A stretch of 53,200 bases of DNA from Symbiodinium natans (Eukaryota > Sar > Dinophyceae > Suessiales > Symbiodiniaceae): contig CAJNDS010000591.1 of assembly GCA_905221605.1 (NCBI GenBank), positions 395,001 through 448,200 on the forward strand, read 5' to 3'. Made by a program: the position numbers and the translations under genes. The notes under the pieces were generated by a model. It had not been told where the DNA came from and did no database searches. It worked only from the letters and a program-made list of their open reading frames with translations. Positions 9,950 through 23,100 of the stretch are shown piece after piece (positions within the stretch are counted from its first letter, which is position 1; each line of letters begins with the position of its first letter).

Positions 9950-9992
9950 GGCCGGCTTCGACTCCCTGATTGGCGTCGTCATCATGGCCAAC
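9950..9992 (+). CDS. Channel exon: S1 helix
   Basis: ACAG|G acceptor; encodes [14 protein letters not shown], a typical S1 start; GC donor at 9993. Needs two carried bases from an upstream exon. Confidence 0.8.
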
Positions 9993-12900
9993 GCTGGGAG
10001 TCCCGGTGGAGTTCCTTCCGGGCGCCGTAGCGGGTTTGGGGGTTTAGGGATTTAGGGTTTGGGGTTTGGGGTTTAGGGTTTAGGATTTAGGGTTTAGGGT
10101 ACAAGTCTTCAGGGGCTCAAGGTTTGGCGCGCTTTTTGTGGGTTTTAGGCTCCCTTATAAGCCCCTTCAAACCAAGGTTGTTCTTGGGTCTAGAAACCCC
10201 GAAACCCCAAAGCCGGGCCCGCAGTGCTGCCCTAACCCCTGCAGCACCCAAAATCCCAGAGCTCTTGCCTCACATCCCACTTCATCCCGAATAAAAAAAC
10301 AGACCCTCAAAACCCGAAAACAAAACTCAACAGCCCGAAAACCCTGTAAAACCCCTACAGCCCTGAGTAAAACCCTGCAGTAGTCACCATGCGAACACAA
10401 GACCAACCCGATTGAAATGCTAGCTGGCTAGCTCAAACCCTAAAGCTCCGCCCTAAAATCCTACAACCCTGAACCCTGAATTTCTCCCCATAAAGTCAAG
10501 GGATTAGGGCTCGGTCCCCTAAGGTTGTACCCCTAAGAGATTCGCCTTACTAACACTCCCAATATGGCTCTTATATTCCCTTAGAGGATCCTTTACAAGG
10601 GTTCCCAGCACCCAACGGTACAACCTTGAGGGTCCAAGGTACAGCCCCTAGAACATAATCCCTTAAACCCTAAACCCCCAAACCCTAATTAAACCCCCCC
10701 AAAACAACCTGTAAGGTTCCAAGGTAGAATCCCTAGCTAAACCCCGAAACCCTAAACCCCTCAACCCTAATCAACCCCCTCCCCCCCCCCCAACAAAAAA
10801 AAAAAAAAACCTTTAAGGTTCCAAGGCAGAACCCCTAGAGAAACCCCTAAAGTTTCGGAGCGCCCGGCATCAAACTCCACCCGGGGGCCCAAGACCGCCC
10901 TGGAAGGCTGCGACGATCGGCCTGGAGGTTGGTTTCGGGTTTCGGGTTTAGGGTTTAGGGTTTAGGGTTTAGGGTTTAGGGTTTAGGGTTTAGGGTTAGG
11001 GTTAAGGTCAAAAAGGGTTTAGGGTTTTAGGTTTTAGGGTTTAGGGTGCTTTCCTGGCGAAGGGAGACGGGCCCAGGAACAAAAACGAGCTTAGGGTTTT
11101 TATATAATCTAGGGGTTCTACCTTGGACCCTTAAGCTTGTACCCTTGGGTTTTGGGGTCCCCTTTTAAAGATCCCTAGGGGAATATAAGGGCCATATTCG
11201 GAGAGTATTAAGGCGAAGCTTTAGGGGTACGACCTTACGGGTACGAGTCTTCATCCCTTGAATTTAGCAAGGCTGGGCTGCGATTGGAGACGAGGACTTA
11301 CCCAGAGAGCCCAAACCCTAAACCCTAAACCCTAATATCCCTTAATGAAGGAATAGACCTTAAACGATAAAGGGGTCCTTAATCTGATTCAAGGTGTTTT
11401 CCTTCTCTAAAGGATATTGGGCTTTTTGGGTAAGTTTTCGGCGTGGATGGGGTTGTGCATTGTTGATGTGCCCCTGAACCTTATAAGCCCCAGGCCTGAG
11501 GTCCTGAAAACCTAAACCTGAAACCCTAAACCTTAGGCCTTGAGGCTCTGAAACCCTAAACTTGAGGCCTGAAGCCCTAGACCCTAAACCTCAGGCCCTG
11601 AAGCCCTGAAACCCTACACCCTGGACCCTGCCAATTTAAGGCCCAACTTGGGCCTTGCCGACGAATTTCATGAAGGTTTAGGCCTTGCCGAGGAATTTCA
11701 TCAAAGCTTAGCCCAAATTGGGCCTTGCCGACGAATGTAAGGCCCAACTTGGGCCTTGCCGACGAGCCCAAATTGGGCCTTGCCCAAATTCGTCGGCAAG
11801 GCGCATTTTGGGCCTTGCCGACGAATTTCATTAAGGTTTAGCCCAAGTTGGGCCTTGCCGAAGAATTTAAGGCCCAAATTGTGCCTTGCCGACGAATTTC
11901 AGGCCCGACAAGGCCTGTTCTGACCCTTGCCGACGAATTTCATTAAGGTTTGATAAACCTTCATGAAATTCGTCGGCAAGGCGACTGGCCTTGCCGACGA
12001 ATTTGAGTAAGGTTTTAAACCTTCAGGAAATTCGTCGGCAAGGCTCAAATTGGGCCTTGCCGACGAAATCATTAAGGTTTAAATGTAAATAAATAAATAG
12101 CTATATATATATATATATATGCATCTCTGTCTCTCTCTCTCTCTCTCTCTCTGTGAAAGAGGGGCTTAGGGTTTAGGGCGTGGTGGTCCCGCAGCAGGCC
12201 CACTTCAACGCCTCTCTGCCAGTGGGTTGCACTGGGAGATGTGCCGCTCGGCATCGGTTCATGGGTACTTGGAGGTTCCGGGGTGCTTATTCTCCCACTT
12301 ATAACTGTTTAGGGTTTAGGGTTTAGGGTTACTTACAATGTACTTCTAACCAGATCAGGGCACTTAAGGGGCTTATAAGTGGGTGATAAGAACAGTCATA
12401 ATTGGTTCATAAATACCATGGACCTCCAAGTACTGTAGCTATAAATACTTGTAGGCTTGTTTACAAGTATACCTATGGGGTGGCCAAAGAAAACCGCGTG
12501 GCCGATGGGATTCAGAAGGATATCTCCCCGTACCTCTCAGTACTTGATGCGCCCTTTACATTCCTACTCTACACCCTGACCCCACACCCTAAACCCTAAA
12601 CCCTGTACACCCTAAACCCCCTTTCCCTTTTTCACCCATGAATAGCTCCTTGCTAGGTGTGCAGCGCCGACGTCGTCGACCCTTGTGCTCTTAGAGTGCA
12701 CTCAGCGGGGGGACGGGGCATTGGGCTAAACCCCCGAAACCCTAAACGCCATAAACCCTAAACCTTAACCCTAAACCCTTAACCCTCAACCCTAAACCCT
12801 AACCCCCCTAAACCCCCCAAAACCCCCCTAAACCCCCCTAAACCCTAAACCCTAACCCCTAAACCCTAACCCTAAACCCTAAACCCTAAATCTTAAACCC

Positions 12901-15900
12901 TAAACCCTATAAACCCTAAACCCTAAACCCTACACACTTGGCAAGACATGCAACCCCCCTGCTTCCAGGAAGCGATTCCCCTGTGGCTGGCCAACGCCGA
13001 CTATGCTTTCTTTGTGGCCTGTTGCTCAGAACCTCAGCATTAGGGTTTAGGGTGTAGAGTTTAGAGTTTAGGATTTAGGGGCTGTGTACCCTTTTTTTTT
13101 TTTGGGGGGGGGGGGGGGGGGTTATGGGTTTTCTCTTTGTCTGGCAGTCAGCATGTCCAGTTTCAACAGGGTTTAGGGTCTAGGGTCTCGGGTTCGGTAT
13201 CAGACAAACTCCCTAGTTGCTTTCTTTTTACCATGTAATGCCGACAAATGATCAAAGCGATGATACGTAAACGTCCAAACTGCTAAACCATCCTAAGCCC
13301 TAGAGAGAAACAGGCGAGCAAAAAAAATGCTCGTTTTCTGGACTTTGGGTGCGAGGGTGCTTTACTGCTCAAGACCCAGGTGATAACCATGTGCGCAGCA
13401 GTTCGTGTCCTGGTTTATTGTGCGCCTGTGACCCGTAAAGCCGTCAAGACCCTCAGCCCGGTTCTGCTTGACATTTGTTGTTGCGCACCCTAAACCCTAA
13501 ACCCTCAACCCTAAACCCTAAACCCTAAACCCCCCTAAACCCTAAACCCTAAACCCTTTTGCGTGACACCTGCGGACAGGGAACAAGATTCCCGGCTCCT
13601 TGAGGATAACTTGGGATGTCCCCCCTTATACGCACCGTCCTTAATCGGAATGATAGTAACCCCCTACACATTCTATGATAGTCCCTATAAAGGACGGTTA
13701 GTAAAAAGGGGGAACATCCCAAAAGATAACGCTGAGCCCCAAAACCCTCAACTTTCGACCAGGTCTATGTCGCAGAGCCCCTTGCCGGCATGGGCATGAA
13801 GTGTGCGAGGTGAAGGAAGTGTTCCGGTGTCTCTTCAGTTCGCAGGGCTCCAGATTCTCACCAGGAGGAGCCCCAGGCACGTTTGTATGCTACTGCCCTC
13901 GGGAAAGGCTCGGTCTTGGCAAGAGACTGCCTCATAACTCTTCGAAACCTGATATACTTGTGCCTTGCCAAGGTTTGCTATGAGATACTACGCCTATGGC
14001 AGAGCTGTGTTGCGCAGCAACTGGGTGAAGTTCGATCTCTTCCTGATCCTGGGCTGCAGATGTTCTGCTCGAAGGTTCATGGGTAGGGTGATGTTCGTAC
14101 CCAGCTATAACCAAGTCTCGCCCCACAGGGAACCTTCGCAGAACCCCAGTGCTAGCCACCCATGAACCTTCAAGTGCCTGATGCAACGCACGCCAACCTT
14201 ATGATCACTATCCCTTCCTGAGGGTCCATGTGGGTGGTTATCAGAATTGTGGCCCCTTTTTGGATCCCATTTATAGCACGGCACCGAATACTTAGGGCAC
14301 CCCAGAAGGGAGCATAATTTTGACAACCACCCATGTACCTACAATACTATATACTTGAGCCCCCAAGCCACATGGGAGCCCCTTTAAGGCCAACAAGTAT
14401 ACACAAAATAGGCGCATGGCTGGCTGTAGGAAGACACCGTTTCTTGGAGACACAGTGCACATGGGGCCGAGAGAACAGAAATCCATGGCCCTAAGCCCTG
14501 AACCCTACCCTATAAACCCTTGACCCTAAACCCTAAACCCTAAACCCTAAACCCTAAACCCTAAACCCTAACCCCTAAGCCCTGAACCCTGAACCCTTGA
14601 ACCTAAACTAACCTTGCAAATCGAGAAGTGCACCGTGCGACAAAAACAACAGCCTTTCTTGGGCTCAGGCTTCGGAGTGGTTTAGGGTTTAGGGATTAGG
14701 GTTTAGGGTTTAGGGTTTAGGGTTTAGGGTGGAGGAGAGGAAATCCAGCTCGCAGGATTCTGAGCAGCCTTGTAGACCTCACGCTGAAGCTGATCAATGC
14801 GCCTGGGTCTGATCCCACCCTAAATCCTTGGGACCAACATGAAACGATCATGTCAATGTAATTCTAGTCCCTTCAGGATCCTTTTCATGAGCCCCCCGCG
14901 AGATGTAGCCCCAGAATTTTTAGGGCTACCGCATGAGGACTGAGGAGGTCACTGATTCGGGGCTGCAACCCGAAACCGTGATACTGAATTGTCTTCAGGG
15001 GGGCGTTGAACCCTTTTGGCCTTAAGTCTTATACTCCCAAAGTGTCCAGAGTCAGTTCTGACATATTTGGGGCATCGTTTGGTCTGCGTGTTGAGGGGAG
15101 GGGGCATTGGTTTGGAACATTCAGGGGCTTTTTTTGTGCCTAAACTCGAAATGCCTGTCTCATGCGATGTGGACGTCGGTTCAGGCAGGCAGGTAGCAAC
15201 CCTAAACGCTAAACCCTAATCAGCCCTCGAAAGAGCGCAAAGTGTGGGTCGTGTTTTTCAAGTTCCCTAAACCCTAAACCCTAAACCCTAAACCCTAAAC
15301 CCTAAACCATCTTCCCTGTCAGGTGCAGAACGATCTACTGAACCAGGTCAGCTCCGACACCTATGAATAGAGACATCCCTATAACATCTATGTGAATAGC
15401 TATGTGAATATATATATATATGCTCACCCCCCCCCCATGATCTAGGTCGAAAGGCCTTTCGGGCCCATCGAAGCGAGATTTAAACCTAAGTCGGAATGAA
15501 AATTAAAAGGCCACTGGCCTCATTCGTAGTAATTTTTTTTTAGAAATCTAAATTTGCCAATTAAAAGCCGCACCCTATGAAATCCTCTTCTGGGGCCTGC
15601 CTGTCCGTAACAAAATCTCACAAGAGCTTTATATGCAGAGGTTACAGCCTCAGAAATCCTCATCTGGGCTTCCTGCCTATTTTATTGAGAAAATGCTTCT
15701 ACATAAGAAGCCCACACCCTACGAAAAGAATTCTATACTTAAAGGCCACACCCTATGAAATCCTCTTCTGGGCCCTCTTAATGAAATTTCAGTAGACTTG
15801 TGTCTGATAAAGCCACAGCTTCGTTCGTAATTAACCCAAGTAAAAAAACATATTAAGAGGCCCAGCCCCAAGACATCCTCTTCTAAGCCTCATTGATTAA

Positions 15901-18900
15901 TACCTATTTAGAACATTTTTGTTTTTCCCACACCCTGTGAAATCTTTCGCTGGCCCCATTCGTAATGAAACGCAATTTGATTTCATATTGTAAGCCCACA
16001 CCCTAAGAAATCCTCTTCTGGGCTTCGTTCATAATTGAACCCAAGTAAAGCAAGTGTATATTCAGAGGCCAACCCCAGGACATCCTCCTCGCAATGAAAC
16101 CGAGTTAGAATTCTATATTGCAGACCATACCCTATGAAATCCCTTTCTGGCCCCTATTTGTAATGAAGATTAATTAGAATTCTGTATTACAAAGCCACAC
16201 GCCAAGAAATCCTCATTAGACCTTCGTTTGTAATTAGACTTATTTTCGATTTGCCAAGATGCTTGTATTAAAAAAAGCCACACCATTCTGGGGCCTGTTC
16301 GTAACAGAATCTCGTAAGAAGTTTATAATGCTAGGTAAGAAGCCCACACCCTAAGAAGTTCTGACCTAGGCTAGGTTCGTATGTAACTCTTGGACAGAAT
16401 TTTATATCATGAGCCCCCTTCGTATTTGAATGTACTTACAATTCCATATTTAACCGCTAGACCCTATGAAATCCTCTTCTGGTGCCTATTAGTGAAATGT
16501 CAATAGACTTGTATATGATAAAGCCATAGCTTCGTTAGTAAATTAAACCCAAGTCAAACAAACAAATTAAGAGGCCCCGCCACAAGACATCCTCTTCTAA
16601 GCTTCATTGGTTAATACCTATTTGGAATTCTATTTTGCAGACCACACCCTATGAAATTCTCCCCTGGCCTCGCTTCATACTACAATGTTATTTGAGGTTT
16701 GTATTAAAACGCCACACCCTAAGAAATCCTCATCTGGACTCGTTTGGAATTCCACTTAAATTGAATTTTAAGTTTAGAGGCCACACCCCTTTGGACAGAA
16801 TTTAAAAGGCCACACCCTAAGACCTGTGTATGGTAAAGCCACAGCTTCGTTCGTAAAACCAAACCAAGTAAAACAATTAAGAGGCCACGCCCTTCTAAGC
16901 CTCATTCGTTACTACCTCTTTGGAATTTTATTTTACCGACCACACCCTGTGAAAGTCTCCTCTGGCCCCGCTTCGTAATGAAATGTAATTTGAGGTTTGC
17001 ACTAAAACACCACGCCCTAAGAAATCCTCAACTGGACTTCCTTTGTGATTCCACTTAAATAGACTTTTAAATTAAGAGGCCACACCCCAAGACATCCTCT
17101 TCGAAGCCCCACTCTTTTTTAAGTCCAATTAGACTTTTGAATTGCGGGTCCACATCCTCAAAAGAACCACACCCTAAGAAACCCTCTCTATTTCTTTTGT
17201 TATTACTTTTCATATTAGACGCCACATCCCAAGACATCCTCTTCTAAGCCTCATTCGTAATTAAATCTAATGGAACTTTACATGTTAACGCCACGCCCTG
17301 CATACCGAATAGGCTGAATTGAAAAAAAACGAATGGTGGGTGTGTTTGTGTGCTTTTCTCTGTGTGTGTGCAAGGCAGTCACATTAGCAGAAACAACGTA
17401 TAACAATACACATTCTTTATACAAGAAAAGCATTTTTTTGCAAAATTTGCTAAAAAAAACCCAAAAATCCAAAAATCCAAAAATCCAAAAACTCAAAACC
17501 ATGGAGCCGGGAGGCCGCCTTTTTTGGATTTTTTGGTTTTCTCGAGGTTTTTTTGGTTTTTTTTGGAAAAATCCAAAACAAAACCATGTTTTTTTTTGGA
17601 TTTTACTTGCTCCTGGCCTCAAAAACCTAAAAACACATGGTTTTTTTTGGATTTTGAGTGAAAATCCAAAAAAAACCATGTGTTTTTTTAGTTTCTGAGA
17701 CCAGGAGCACCTGAAATCCAAAAAAACACGAGGGTTTTTTTGGATTTTCACTCAAAATCCAAACAAAAACCATGTGTTTTTTAGGTTTTTGAGGCCAGGA
17801 GCAAGTAAAATCCAAAAAAAACCATGGTTTTTTTGGATTTTTCCAAAAAAAACCAAAAAAACCTCGAGAAAACCAAAAAATCCAAAAAAGGCGGCCTACC
17901 GGCTCCATGGTTTTGAATTTTTGGATTTTTGGATTTTTGGATTTTTGGATTTGTGTCAAAATTTGCAAATTCTGCAAAAAAGAAGTGTTTTTTGCATACA
18001 ATTCTGTGTTTATAAGCCTGTCCTATGCAAATAATTCATAGACATGTTTACCAAATTGCATTTTCCTGTGTTTTTGGGGTGTTTTTTTATGTGGTGATGT
18101 GGAAGTAGTGCTAAACACACGCGTTTTTCACTATTTACAGGTTTTCTCGCATAGGACTAGACGTGCAAAAACAGGACATCGCCTAGCATAGCCAGCATGT
18201 CATTTTAATCGGTATTTACGAGGGTTTTTATAGGGACAAAGCAAAACCTAGATCATGGGGGGGGGGGGGTGACCATATATATATATATGTATGTATATAT
18301 GTATATATGTGTATAAAAATATAAATATATATATATATATATACATGTGTTTATATACCTATATATCAATGAATAAATCAACAAACCAATAAACAATAAA
18401 ATCAAGATATATATATATATACTAGCATATACATACACACACACACATATATATACACACTAGTATGTGGGGTTTCCGAGGGTCTTTTCGAGGAGTACTC
18501 TTCAGACAGCTTTAAGGACCAGGTTGACAAGGACTACGTACTAGGTTACACCAGCACCCAAGACATGCATGGGTTTAGGGTTTAGGGTTTAGGGTTTCGG
18601 GGTTTAGGGTTTCAGTGTTTAGGGTTTGCCGGGGAATAAGAACATGACACGCCCAAGTGACGAAACTCCGGAAGCTCTGAACTCCTGCGGGGAGAGAGGT
18701 GTGTTCAACATGTAGAGCTTGTCGTAGACGCCAGATATTTCCAAACGGAGCAGGAGCACATATAGAAAAAGGTGCATCACGCAATTGCAGGTCATGCTTG
18801 TCCGGATACTGCGCCTCTTGCGCCTGGCACGCGCAGTGCGCGGCTGTGACTGATTTTATAGGTTGTAAGCTTGAGGTGTCGGGTACCCTACAGCATCTAG

Positions 18901-20071
18901 CCGTCCTGGGTTTAGAAAAGGGTTTTCTGCAAGATTGTTTACTTGTTGCTTTGGTTTTTCGAGTGGGCTCTTCAGGATTCAGTTCAGTTGCTCCGGCGCT
19001 GGGAGAGAGGCTGAGGGTGTAGGGATGTTTAGGGTTTCAAGATTCAATGGTTAGGGTTTCGGCTTGTAAAGTTGCAGGTCTGCGGATGCAGTTTCTATAC
19101 TTCACAAGATTTGGGGGCAAAGATCCCGAGACCGTACTTAGGGTGTTTGGTGCTTGAGGTGGCTAAGTTGATGTAAATGGCTGTAAGGCTCACCTATCTG
19201 CGTCAGTGATGTGGGCTTGTGGCAGCCTTCACGTGCCATGAGCTGGGGTTTAGGGTCTAGGGTTTCCTCTTGGCTAGGAGGTCTTCTTTCTTCACTTAGG
19301 GTTTAGGGTTTAGGGTTTAGGGCTGCCATCCCCAGGCCTAGTCGTCCTGTTCCAGACGCTGTGGCAGCTGGTGCAAGGGCTTCTGCACAGCGCCACTTGG
19401 TCTCGGTCGCCTCGGACCCGAAACCCTAAACCCTATGTGAATGAGGGTTTAGGGTTTAATGGTACTTATTCACCAAATTAAAACTGTACCTATAACTGTG
19501 CTTATAGGGAACAAACGAAAAAGCACCAAAGCCGAAGCCCAAAAGCGCGCCGCATGTCAACCCCCTTTTCGCGAGGTGACCACGTTGTTCTGGACCTTCC
19601 TTCTGGTGATGCCCCCCCGGTGGCAGAGTAAGGGTTTTAGGGTTTTAGGATTTTAGAATTTTAGGGTTTAGGGTTTAGGATTTTAGGATTTTAGGGTTTT
19701 AGGGTTTAGGGTTTTAGGGCTTAGGATTTAGGATTTTAGGGTTTTAGGATTTTCGGGTTTAGGGTTTAGGGTTTAGGGCTTGGGGTTTAGGGCTTGGGGT
19801 TTAGGGTTTAGGGTTTGGGGGGTTTGAGTACGTGGCCTTTGTGGGCAGTACGCCCCGATGATGGCAGAGGCGAAGGCATCAGCTTGGCGCGAAGTTGAGG
19901 CTTCATTGCCATGATTTGCCCTAAACCCTAGAACCTAGAACCCTAAACCCTAAGCCCTAAACCCTAAACCCTAAACCCTAAACCCTAAACCCTAAACCCT
20001 AAACCCTAAACCCTAAACCTAACCCTCAAAGCCCTACAGCCCCTCCAAAGACAACAGAAACCCATGCATGC

Positions 20072-20102
<31 letters not shown>

Positions 20103-23100
20103 AAAAAAAAAAAATCCTGCGACCCCCACAGCGCCAAAACAGCTTCACTTACTCCTCATAAACGGCGTGCTTCGAGGCTCATGGGTAGTTCTATGTAGGG
20201 TTATATGTACCCTAAATGAGACTACTCATGTGTATCTATAGCACTATGGCCAGGTAAAACTACCCATGAGCCTCCAAGCACCAGTAGATCCAGTAAACAG
20301 GCGTAATTCTTGGTTTTGTGGGGTCTGCCTCCGAGCAAAGGGATGTTTAGGGTTTAGGGTTTAGGTTTGGCTTCGGTCAGCTCGGCGGGTGACAGAAATA
20401 GCTTGTCAAGGATCCTGATTTACATCTTCGCCATCATCGGCATGGAGCAACTCGGTGTTCCCCAAAAGCCGAGACTTGTGCTATGGGCCCAGATACGGGT
20501 TCAACCTCCCCTAACTACTCGTCCAGTAGGGCTACTGTACTCGAAACTCTGGTAAAGAGGCCCTTTTGCGACTTTATGTTACTATTTGCTGTAGACCCCC
20601 AAAAATTTAAAATAATAATCCCTAAATTTTTCCTTGCCAGGAAGGTATTTTTCGTTTTTGGGTGTTCTTAGGACAGTGGGATGGGGGGCGCCAGTTTTGT
20701 CGGTAGAAACGGGCATCCAAAGCCGCCAGCCCTAAAAAACCGTAACCTCTTGTCGGTGAGCCTGCGAAGGTGTCGGTGTGAAGTAGCAAGGCCAAAAGCA
20801 CACTGCGTTTGTTAAACTTAAAACCCTATATACCCCAAAGCCTTTAGGGCAGAACTCACAACCACGCAATGGCTTGCAAACCCTAAACCCTAAACCCTAA
20901 ACCCTAAACCCTAAACCCTAAACCCTAAACCCTAAACCCTAAACCCAGGTTCATTGCTGAGGACCCAGACCTCGACGCAAACCACGAGCAACCCGGGCAT
21001 CAGTCTGCTTTGCCGTGAGTTCTCCCGGTCCGAGTGCGCTTTCGGGGAGAGGGTTTAGGGTTTAGGGTTTAGGGTTTAGGGTTTAGGGTTTAGGGTTTAG
21101 GAACTTACTCCCCTACACCCTAAACCCTAAACCCTGCTGCAAACCTGTGCTTCCTTTCTACGGAGTTTTTTGGTTCATGGTGGGCCCATTGCTCACACAT
21201 AAGTTTCTGCGAGCTGCGAGTCGAAGTAATAATGAAGGTGTTGCCACTGCTGTGCGAATCTGGGTTGGCCGCTTTGCTACGCTTGTTTGGAATTGAAAAA
21301 GTGTCCCTAAACCCTAAACCCTCAAGAACCCAAAACCTTCCCTTTTTTGCAGGCTCCTATTCTCAGACCCCTTATGAGGTTCTTGGGTGACCTACAAAGA
21401 AGTAGGTTTTGGGGTTCTTAAGATAAATGCATTTTGTGGTGCTTTACTGTAACTTTAGATCCTTAGCCTTTTTGGGTCTATTGGGTTTCTTAGCACAGCA
21501 GCCAAAAAAATAATTTCTAGCTACCCTTCTGAGTGCAGCCACAGCCGACTCCATCACCCCACATGCCTCAAGGTACAATGTTGCGGCCAGGGAGAACTTC
21601 AGCAGGTTCGACGACTCCTGGCGCGGAATGGGATGGTGGCTGTGTGTTGCACCAGCCGCCAACAAAGCCGTTCAGTCAAACCCTAACAAAAAAACGCGCC
21701 AGACCGTAAACCCGGGCCCTGTTATGTATTGGTTTAGGGTTTAGGGTTTAGGGTTTAGGGTTTAGGGTTTAGGGTTGTACGTGTTTAGACGAGTGGAGTT
21801 TGCGAATTCGATGATGTAAGGCTTGTCGTTGATTGCCACGTCTGGCATTTGGTCTGGTCCTAGTCGCTGGAGTTTAGGGTTTAGGGCTTAGGGTTTAGGG
21901 TTTAGGGCCAATCCCCCCTCCCTCCCCGCCGAGGATGCCATCATGACGTTGTTGCAGATGTTCAGCATGGATAGCATTGGCCCCTTGGTCTTGAATTGGG
22001 GTCCCTTTCCTGTGTTGCAAGGGAAGTACAGTTAGCTAGAAGAAGAACCTCCTCCGACTCGGGTTGAAGTGTCTCGGTTTTAGAGATTTTGGTTGAATCA
22101 TGTTGAATCTAGGGCTTCTGGGAGCAGAGGGGGGGCGGAGTGTGGAGGGGGGGGGGGGCATTTCCCATGACGGACTTGCTTTGTGTACTTTGTTTCCGGC
22201 TTCCCGCGGCCGCCAAAGATCCCTCCCCCTACCCAAAGAGTCCTAAGCACCCTGATAGTAGAAAGTAGGGCTTCTATAAAATAGGATTACTATTCTGGTT
22301 TGGGTAAGTGTCCCCCCAAGATAGGTACTTAGGACCCTTTAAACTAGCTTGCCTTTTAGCTTTGTATTTCCTACTACAGATTCCTAAACCCTAAACCCTA
22401 AACCCTAAGCCCTAAACCCTAAACCCTAAACCCTAAATGGCTCTTCATGCTCGATGCTCCGAATTGCGTACCCGGCCTCATGACCTCATGTCACATGACC
22501 CTTTTTCTTGACTAGCAAGGTGCCATCTACAGGCCGTTGATAAAGCATCGGTTGCTTGGCACGGCTTGGTGTAGGGTGTAGGACGTGTGGAGTTTTCACG
22601 AGGTGTTTGAGGGAGCGCGCCATTTCGGTAGCTTGGCGGTGGGGAAGGTTCGCATTGTGAATGGGGCTTCGGTATGTTCCGCCCTGTTGCATCTGTGGTG
22701 GGACAGGGTTAGGATCTAGGATTTCGGGTTTAGGGTCCCTAAACCCTAAACCCTAAACTGGGGTGCAAAGTGTCTTCAACTGTGTTGGGCCGCCTGCGCG
22801 CAGGTGCCTATCAGGTGCTGGGGTGCTGGGTCAAGACATGCCCCCCCCACATGGGTACAGTGTGGGGATCGTTGACGGTTCAGCCCTAAACCCTAAACCC
22901 TAAACCCTAAACCCTAAACCCTAAACCCTAAACCCTAAACCCTAAACCCTAAACCCTAAACCCTAAACCCTAAACCCTATTCGGTTGCTATAGACCCCTT
23001 TTTTCGCAAATCAAAGGTCAACCTTGCCCTCCCTCATTTCGCGTTTATGGGGTTATAGTATCGGATTGTGGCTGCAGGGCTTAGGGTTTAATTTAGGGTT

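Noticed and set aside
15540-17305. CRISPR-like array
   Set aside because: Units are diverged and contiguous, without constant repeats separated by unique spacers, in a spliced eukaryotic locus.
17278-18034. Open frames of 86-157 codons on both strands
   Set aside because: They are built from the A/T-rich palindrome (KNPKN/FFWIF strings), mirror each other and have no domain.
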